From NCBI GenBank assembly GCA_045649205.1, contig JAZRPJ010000055.1, forward strand, positions 1 to 12,025: 12,025 nucleotides of DNA, read 5' to 3'. This DNA comes from Flemingiibacterium sp045649205 (GTDB lineage Bacteria > Bacillota > Clostridia > Oscillospirales > CAG-272). The first letter of the stretch is position 1. Each line of letters begins with the position of its first letter. Made by a program: the position numbers and the translations under genes. Under the pieces are notes generated by a model that made no database searches, was not told the origin of the DNA, and was given only the letters and a program-made list of their open reading frames with translations. Positions 7,761-12,025 of the stretch are shown here, piece by piece.

Positions 7761-7858
7761 CCCTCTCACTCGCTTCGCGAGAGCTCTCCCAAATGGAGAG
7801 CCTTTCACTGTATCTCCCCGAGGGAGAGGTGGCACGGTGAGAGCCGTGACGGAGAGGG
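7761..7858 (-). repeat. Structured intergenic repeat, copy 2 (opposite orientation to copy 1)
   Basis: This 98 bp element lies between yqfD and phoH. It is framed by CCCTCTC (7761-7767) and GAGAGGG (7852-7858). Inside, on the plus strand, are the hairpins CTCGC/GCGAG (7769-7781), CTCTCC/GGAGAG (7784-7800), TCTCCC/GGGAGA (7813-7827) and CACGG/CCGTG (7833-7848). Its reverse complement aligns with copy 1 from end to end. Two hairpins differ from copy 1 by paired changes that keep the stem: CACGG/CCGTG against CACGC/GCGTG, and CTCGC/GCGAG against CCCGC/GCGGG. No gene is seen in the 207 bp gap. Confidence 0.8.
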
Positions 7859-7893
7859 CCAACTAAAAAGCGCCGATTAAAATGCTGCAAATC

Positions 7894-9072
7894 TCACTCC
7901 GTATATATGGGCTGCTTTTCGGCAATGTCGGAAATAAGTGTAAGCTCGCACTCGATAACATAAGCTTCTTCCACAAGCCCGGCACTGATCTTACGCCCCG
8001 CAAGCTCACCCTCTTTAAGACAAGCCTCCATCTCGGTACGAAGTCTGCGATAAGCTTCTTTTCTCGCTTCTTCGGGAGTGTAATTCACCGTCACCGGGGC
8101 GATTTCGTAAAATTCCCGTGTCTTCACAGAAATGGGAAGCTCCACCACACCGAATACATTTAATTTCCTCGTTGATTCTATTGTATCATATTCCGCAGGA
8201 AAAATCCCTCCACTTTTTGAAAATTTAAAGGAGAAAGCAAAAATGTTTAAATATTTTTCACGATATACCCTTCCCGTTTGTCCTGTTGCCGTTTCTTCAA
8301 GGGGAACTTCGATGCGGATATTACGCTTCACCTCGGCAAGGACCTTGCCTCTGGCGTGAACCAACATAAATCCGTGCTTGCCGTCCTCGATTCCGGAGGC
8401 TAAAAGCTCACCTTTTCGGACAAGCTCGTTTTCTCTCGCTATGGGCTTTCCGCGCAGGATCTCCATGTAGGAAACGATTCCGTCTTCCTTTGCCACAAGA
8501 TTGTAGGGAATAGATTCATCCACAGCTCTCTCCGGATTTTCGCTCTCTCTTACCTCCACGTTTGCTACAGTTCCGTGAAGATTGACCGAGATCCACGCAG
8601 TGTCGCCGTACATGAGAAGATATTCGTTCTGCAGCTTGTCAAAATCGATGCCGGGTATATATGAGCCTACTCTGCATCCGAGAGAAGCGAGCCGACTTTC
8701 GATTTCATCGGCGGTTATGGTGGTATTTCCGGTAACATTCATATTCCATATAAACTTTTCCGAGGCAAGGATAATTACCGCAAACAGAAAAGCACCGACG
8801 AGAATCCCGAAACGTTTCCGATATCTTTCCATGAGATAGTGAAGCCCCGTTTCACGGGTCATTTTAAACTCGATACCGTATTTTCCGAATATCCGCTCTA
8901 CCGATGGCGAATCCCCTCTGAAAAGAAGGAATGTCAAGCCCTTATCCGTACTTTTCATTTTTCGGAAATATGCCCCGGAATTCATAATAAGGGATGCGGC
9001 TCTATCCGAATGATGTGGGGATACCAGATACCGACGGCTCCCGAAAAACCAACGTATCAGTTTAGTGAACAT
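7894..9072 (-). CDS. yqfD: Sporulation protein YqfD
   Basis: YqfD is a membrane-anchored protein made in the mother cell during sporulation in Bacillus, where it is needed for efficient spore formation; the molecular role is not settled. The 392-residue protein has an N-terminal soluble part of about 85 residues (MFTKLIRWFFGSRRYLV). One clear membrane segment covers about 88-105 (FGILVGAFLFAVIILAS). Then comes a POTRA-like stretch, IWNMNVTGNTTITADEI, and a long outer domain with KEDGIVSYMEILRGKP and VRKGELLASG, resembling parts of membrane-fusion proteins. Its ATG lies inside the end of yqfC (11 bp overlap), so translation is probably coupled. Length and order match the family. Confidence 0.93.
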   Translation of the reverse strand: MFTKLIRWFFGSRRYLVSPHHSDRAASLIMNSGAYFRKMKSTDKGLTFLLFRGDSPSVERIFGKYGIEFKMTRETGLHYLMERYRKRFGILVGAFLFAVIILASEKFIWNMNVTGNTTITADEIESRLASLGCRVGSYIPGIDFDKLQNEYLLMYGDTAWISVNLHGTVANVEVRESENPERAVDESIPYNLVAKEDGIVSYMEILRGKPIARENELVRKGELLASGIEDGKHGFMLVHARGKVLAEVKRNIRIEVPLEETATGQTGRVYREKYLNIFAFSFKFSKSGGIFPAEYDTIESTRKLNVFGVVELPISVKTREFYEIAPVTVNYTPEEARKEAYRRLRTEMEACLKEGELAGRKISAGLVEEAYVIECELTLISDIAEKQPIYTE

Positions 9073-9370
9073 CGCACCCCTCCGGGATTATCTCCCCGTA
9101 GTGAACGGATGATATGATGCCCCTTACCGTGACCGCGCCGTCAATGAAGCTGCGCAGCTCCAAATCTTTACCCAGGACGCAGAAGATTCCGTCGCAAAGC
9201 TCAAGCACTACCCTGCTGTCCGTATATGTGCGAAGTCCCTCACAGCCGATGACCGTAAGCTCACGGTTGCCGACAGCTTCAACGAAGGATGTCCGTCCGA
9301 ATGCTCCCTCGGGAACATCAAGGCTCTCACAGATTCGCTGAGATATGGGCTTTTTTATTTTTTTACTCAT
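9062..9370 (-). CDS. yqfC: Sporulation protein YqfC
   Basis: YqfC is a small sporulation protein almost always paired with YqfD. The 102-residue protein starts MSKKIKKPISQRICESLDVP and contains ELTVIGCEGLRTYTDSRVVLELCDG, a typical YabP/YqfC fold segment; LELRSFIDGAVTVRGIISSVHY follows. The start at 9370 is preferred over the in-frame ATG at 9391, because GGGGAG (9376-9381) lies 5 bases before 9370 and no such site precedes 9391. It overlaps yqfD by 11 bp. It is divergent from ylbJ across a 65 bp gap, so the two sporulation units share a regulatory region. Relatives are transcribed by sigma-E; no clear sigma-E boxes could be assigned here. Confidence 0.93.
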   Translation of the reverse strand: MSKKIKKPISQRICESLDVPEGAFGRTSFVEAVGNRELTVIGCEGLRTYTDSRVVLELCDGIFCVLGKDLELRSFIDGAVTVRGIISSVHYGEIIPEGCDVH

Positions 9371-9375
9371 ATTAT

Positions 9376-9381
9376 CTCCCC
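9376..9381 (-). promoter_or_regulatory. Ribosome binding site that fixes the yqfC start
   Basis: GGGGAG on the minus strand is placed 5 bases before the ATG at 9370. It supports MSKKIKK as the true N terminus and makes the seven extra residues of the upstream ATG unlikely. Confidence 0.7.
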
Positions 9382-9435
9382 ATTTTTGCATAACTGTTAA
9401 TAGGTCAAACCCTTATTAAATGATATGAATGGGAG

Positions 9436-10416
9436 ATGCTTAATATTATTGCCCACACCAAAAAGCGGGAAAATACGCAGCGTAAAATTACGTTTAAAAT
9501 CGGTTATTATTATAAACTTCTTGCATTTTGGCTTTTTCTTATATTTGCCGTATGCTATCTGCTGAAATCGCCTACAGCGGGGGCTGAATCTGTAAGAAGC
9601 GCACTCATTATGTGCGCCCGCAGCCTTATCCCTTCCCTATTTCCCTTTGCCGTGCTTGTAAATATGATTAACCGTTCCGGGCTTCCCGAATCCTTCGCAA
9701 GGCTTATGGGAAAGCCTCTCGCCTTCATCTTCGGGATAAAAGCAGACGCCGCCTATGCGCTTATTCTCGGGATTCTGGGGGGATTTCCCATAGGCGCGGT
9801 ATGCGTGGGCGATCTATATGAAAAAAGTATCATTGACGAGCGTGAAGCTTTACGGCTGACCTCCGCTGTCACCGTAGCAAGTCCCGCATTCTGTATAGGA
9901 GCTGTTGGAAGTATGTTTTCCGTGGATATGGGCGCACGGTTGTATTTTTGTCAGCTCGCTGCCGCGGTGACTGTTCTTCTCATTACTCGGGGTGCTAAGT
10001 CAAATCCGGCAGTAAGTTTCCCAAACCGACCGGTATCCGCCGTGAAGATCCTCACCGATTCCATAAGTGCCGGTGGGATCACTATGGTAAAAATATGCTC
10101 TTTCGTAATTTTCTTCGCTGTTCTCGGCGACGGAGTCTGTGCCGTCCTTGGAAGATTTTTCGGTGAAACAGTAAGTGCCGCTGCCGCGTCCCTTTTCGAA
10201 ATCACTCTTGCCGTCAGAAAGGCATCTCCCTTACCCGGAAAGCTGCCATTATTGATCTCCGCTTTCGCGGTGGGAAATTCCGGTCTGTCAGTACATATGC
10301 AGGTCTTTTCCGTATTGGGCGACTGCAGAATCTCAAAATTTGGGTATCTTATCAGGCGAGCCTTGCAGGGAGTACTCTCGGCGGTATTTATGTATATTTC
10401 ACTGCTCTTTTTCTGA
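9436..10416 (+). CDS. ylbJ: Sporulation integral membrane protein YlbJ
   Basis: YlbJ belongs to the nucleoside-recognition/gate-domain membrane proteins and is needed for spore envelope or cortex formation in Bacillus; its transported substrate is unknown. This 326-residue protein has about eight hydrophobic segments (near 28-44, 60-77, 105-125, 145-160, 168-185, 218-240, 270-285 and 308-326). It carries the family motifs SLIPSLFPFAVL (63-74), LGGFPIGAV (114-122) and GNSGLSVHMQV (280-290). It is the only plus-strand gene and diverges from yqfC. The ATG at 9436 is the only ATG after the in-frame stop at 9421, but the GGGAG motif directly touches it, too close for a normal ribosome binding site. 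The exact start is therefore uncertain. Its last 18 bases overlap the convergent RadC-like gene. Confidence 0.9.
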   Translation: MLNIIAHTKKRENTQRKITFKIGYYYKLLAFWLFLIFAVCYLLKSPTAGAESVRSALIMCARSLIPSLFPFAVLVNMINRSGLPESFARLMGKPLAFIFGIKADAAYALILGILGGFPIGAVCVGDLYEKSIIDEREALRLTSAVTVASPAFCIGAVGSMFSVDMGARLYFCQLAAAVTVLLITRGAKSNPAVSFPNRPVSAVKILTDSISAGGITMVKICSFVIFFAVLGDGVCAVLGRFFGETVSAAAASLFEITLAVRKASPLPGKLPLLISAFAVGNSGLSVHMQVFSVLGDCRISKFGYLIRRALQGVLSAVFMYISLLFF

Positions 10417-11085
10417 GCATTTATAAAATTTCGCTTTGTTTTCAGAAACGATCACATGACCGTACAAATCTATATCAAAGCGTGCAAGCACCGAACGAAA
10501 ATAGCTGATACCGCGCTCATCTTCCTCTGATATATCAGTACTGCAGGCATGGGGATGAGAATGGGCGATCACCATTTTGCGGCAATTTCCGGCAACGGCA
10601 AATTCAATGAGATCACCTATGAATATATCGGCGTGACAGGAGCTTCCGACGGACATTTTCTTAATATCCACAAGCTTATTTTCTCTGCTTAACACTGCCG
10701 CCCAAAGTTCCTCGTTAACCGTTTTCGAAAGACGGTTAAAAAAGAGTTCCTCATAATCGGAATCTTTTTTAAACACTTTGATCTGCCGTTCTTTTTTCTT
10801 CATTGCCTTCGCCGCCAAAAGTATGGCGCAGGCACCGTGATGTGTCATTTTATCAATCTGCATAAGTCCCGGATAGGAGCAGCGGTACACATCCTTTGCG
10901 TGCATGAATTTATCGGATATATCCGTCATTATATGCTGAAGATCTCCTGCACAGTTGGTGTAGGAAAGGAAAAGTGCCAAAAGCTCTGCATCACTCATTT
11001 TTCCCCGTGTATCTGCAAGGCTGTAGGCTGTACGCAGTTTTTCGATATATTCTTCGTCGGTCATAACAACTGTCACGGTACTCAT
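10399..11085 (-). CDS. RadC-like JAB/MPN domain protein with altered JAMM motif
   Basis: This 228-residue protein has the two-part layout of the RadC/UPF0758 family. The N-terminal helical region with a helix-hairpin-helix-like segment (MSDAELLALFL, then GLMQIDKMTHHGACAILLAAKAM) covers about 30-96. A JAB/MPN domain follows, with ELWAAVLSRENKLVDIKKMSVGSS near 126-149 and the putative zinc site AHSHPHACSTDISEED at about 174-189. The usual motif is H-x-H-P-x6-S-x2-D. Here one extra residue lies between the histidines (175, 177) and Ser186/Asp189, and the common SG after HP is replaced. RadC function is unsettled; a role in DNA repair has been disputed. The start at 11085 has GGAGG 8 bases upstream. 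The gene has its own consensus promoter and ends inside the 3' end of ylbJ. Confidence 0.85.
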   Translation of the reverse strand: MSTVTVVMTDEEYIEKLRTAYSLADTRGKMSDAELLALFLSYTNCAGDLQHIMTDISDKFMHAKDVYRCSYPGLMQIDKMTHHGACAILLAAKAMKKKERQIKVFKKDSDYEELFFNRLSKTVNEELWAAVLSRENKLVDIKKMSVGSSCHADIFIGDLIEFAVAGNCRKMVIAHSHPHACSTDISEEDERGISYFRSVLARFDIDLYGHVIVSENKAKFYKCSEKEQ

Positions 11086-11128
11086 CCGTGAAGCCTCCGT
11101 AGTATTTCAATGCTTTGTATCAACTAAT

Positions 11129-11157
11129 ATTATACAATATTTGTAGAAATATGTCAA
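11129..11157 (-). promoter_or_regulatory. Perfect-consensus sigma-A promoter of the RadC-like gene
   Basis: On the minus strand TTGACA (11152-11157), 17 bases and TATAAT (11129-11134) match the housekeeping consensus at every position. Transcription would begin near 11122 and give a leader of about 37 bases with GGAGG before the ATG at 11085. It lies in the 88 bp gap just after the deoR-family stop. The gene should be expressed in vegetative growth independently of its neighbours. Confidence 0.85.
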
Positions 11158-11173
11158 TATTTGCGCTGTATTT

Positions 11174-11893
11174 TTATTTATCAAGCGTGATCTCCGCGTT
11201 GGAGATTATCATATCTACATCATGAGCATCACCTTGATTATAAAGATATGTCTTACCGATTTTCCCACTGTCGCAAAGGAGCACCTTTTCCCTGCTGTGC
11301 TGTACCATCACGCGGCGCAAATTAGCTTCCTCAATTGACACATCCGTCATTTTTCCGTCAAGTGTCAGTCCGCGGCAGGAAAAGAAAAGAATATCGGCAT
11401 TAAACTGCCTTACAAAATTTTCCGCCTGCTCTCCTACATAGGAAAACGAGTGGGTTATCATCTGTCCTCCGGTACAAAAAGTGCGTATATTCAGCTCGGC
11501 AAGTGCCACAGCCGTCTTCGCTCCGCTTGTGACGACAATAATGTCACGGCGGGGGGCAAGGTAGGGCACGATATTGTATGCACTGGTAGAGCCATCAAGC
11601 ATTATAACCATGCCGTCCCGTACCAGCTCTGCGGCGCGGCGTCCCATAGCAACCTTGGCACTGCTCTTTTCCTTTGAGCGGAATAAAAAGGGAATTTCAC
11701 TGTCCGCCGCTCCGTGAAGCAACTTTGCCCCACCGTAAAATTTCTCGATAAATCCGTACCTTTCAAGCTCGGTAAAATCCCTCCGCACAGTTGGCTCGCT
11801 GACGGAAAGCTCCCTTGAAAGCTCCTTTACGGTGATATCCGGCTGCTTTGCAAGCAGCTCAAGAATATGCTGCTGGCGTGTGGAAATAGTCAT
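11174..11893 (-). CDS. DeoR-family transcriptional repressor
   Basis: This 239-residue protein has an N-terminal DeoR winged helix (MTISTRQQHILELL, then ITVKELSRELSVSEPTVRRDFTELERYGFIEKFYGGA, about 5-58). Its C-terminal sugar-phosphate-sensing domain has LDGSTSAYNIVPYL, IIVVTSG, CTGGQM, SYVGEQAE and LLCDSGKIGKT. Family members repress sugar or nucleoside catabolic genes and are released by a phosphorylated intermediate; the effector here is unknown. The start at 11893 begins as the family does. GGAAGGA lies 12 bases upstream, somewhat far, and the ATG at 11905 directly abuts it, so 11893 is the better of two imperfect choices. The region upstream holds direct repeats and divergent promoters, indicating self-control and control of a gene beyond the right edge. 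Confidence 0.92.
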   Translation of the reverse strand: MTISTRQQHILELLAKQPDITVKELSRELSVSEPTVRRDFTELERYGFIEKFYGGAKLLHGAADSEIPFLFRSKEKSSAKVAMGRRAAELVRDGMVIMLDGSTSAYNIVPYLAPRRDIIVVTSGAKTAVALAELNIRTFCTGGQMITHSFSYVGEQAENFVRQFNADILFFSCRGLTLDGKMTDVSIEEANLRRVMVQHSREKVLLCDSGKIGKTYLYNQGDAHDVDMIISNAEITLDK

Positions 11894-11917
11894 AATTACG
11901 TTCATTCCTTCCCGATT

Positions 11918-11990
11918 ATTGTGATCATTTATCATCTTGTGGTGATTATTTATAAACTTTTCTGGCGAGCGTTGACAATTGTGATCATTT
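11918..11990. promoter_or_regulatory. Probable DeoR-family operators: direct repeats
   Basis: ATTGTGATCATTT occurs twice without mismatch (11918-11930 and 11978-11990), 60 bp apart. A third copy, GTGATTATTT (11942-11951), matches the 10-base core with one change and lies 21 bp, about two helix turns, from the first. The third position sits exactly in the spacer of the rightward promoter, and the middle one overlaps the -10 box of the leftward promoter. Direct repeats next to the gene are typical for DeoR-family operators. Binding is inferred. Confidence 0.72.
11949..11978 (-). promoter_or_regulatory. Leftward promoter of the DeoR-family gene
   Basis: On the minus strand TTGTCA (11973-11978), an 18-base spacer and TATAAA (11949-11954) each match the consensus at five of six positions. 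The -35 box almost coincides with that of the rightward promoter (11972-11977), so the two promoters are back to back. A TTATAA one base earlier would give a 17-base spacer. Confidence 0.6.
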
Positions 11991-12000
11991 GTGATAGTAT
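11972..12000 (+). promoter_or_regulatory. Rightward promoter reading out of the window
   Basis: TTGACA (11972-11977), exactly 17 bases and TAGTAT (11995-12000) form a strong sigma-A promoter on the plus strand. One exact operator-like repeat fills most of the spacer. The start site would be near 12007, so the regulated gene begins beyond the right edge and cannot be identified here. Confidence 0.75.
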
Positions 12001-12025
12001 TATACCATAGAGCCAATGAATTGTC

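Noticed and set aside
9371..9435. Sigma-E promoters for yqfC and ylbJ in the divergent gap
   Set aside because: A TTCATAT-like -35 is present on the minus strand, but no matching -10 at 14-15 bases was found and nothing convincing on the plus strand.

Overview
The window looks like chromosomal DNA from a low-to-moderate G+C, spore-forming member of the Firmicutes, most likely a gut-type Clostridia (Ruminococcaceae/Oscillospiraceae-like). The reasons are the conserved order yqfC-yqfD-phoH-ybeY-era-recO, a ylbJ sporulation gene, TTG start codons, strong GGAGG-type ribosome binding sites and good sigma-A promoters. Nearly all genes are on the minus strand; only ylbJ is on the plus strand. The lineage is inferred from family content, not from a database search.

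Left part (1-1753, minus): two adjacent TIM-barrel sugar phosphate isomerase/epimerase genes. The second to be read runs off the left edge. The first is split by a one-base frameshift near 917-925. They share a promoter at 1324-1352. Upstream is a small exported protein with a Cys/His-rich C-terminal module. It follows mutS2 by 17 bp.

Central part (1771-9370, minus), in transcription order: yqfC and yqfD (sporulation, overlapping by 11 bp), phoH-like ATPase, ybeY (rRNA maturation), era (30S assembly GTPase), recO (recombinational repair) and mutS2 (ATPase with Smr nuclease domain). The block joins ribosome maturation, DNA repair and spore formation. Two intergenic gaps in it, 4162-4430 and 7687-7893, each hold one copy of a roughly 97 bp structured repeat in opposite orientations. 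The copies share an outer stem and four hairpins, and several stems show paired base changes.

Right part (9436-12025): ylbJ diverges from yqfC. Its 3' end overlaps by 18 bp the 3' end of a convergent RadC-like gene, which has its own consensus promoter. Next is a DeoR-family repressor. Its upstream region carries direct repeats and two back-to-back promoters, one reading right out of the window towards an unseen target gene.

No rRNA, tRNA, CRISPR array, insertion sequence or phage gene was recognised. No gene-free stretch exceeds 300 bases. The least explained elements are the paired structured repeats, the DeoR control region and the altered JAMM motif of the RadC-like protein.
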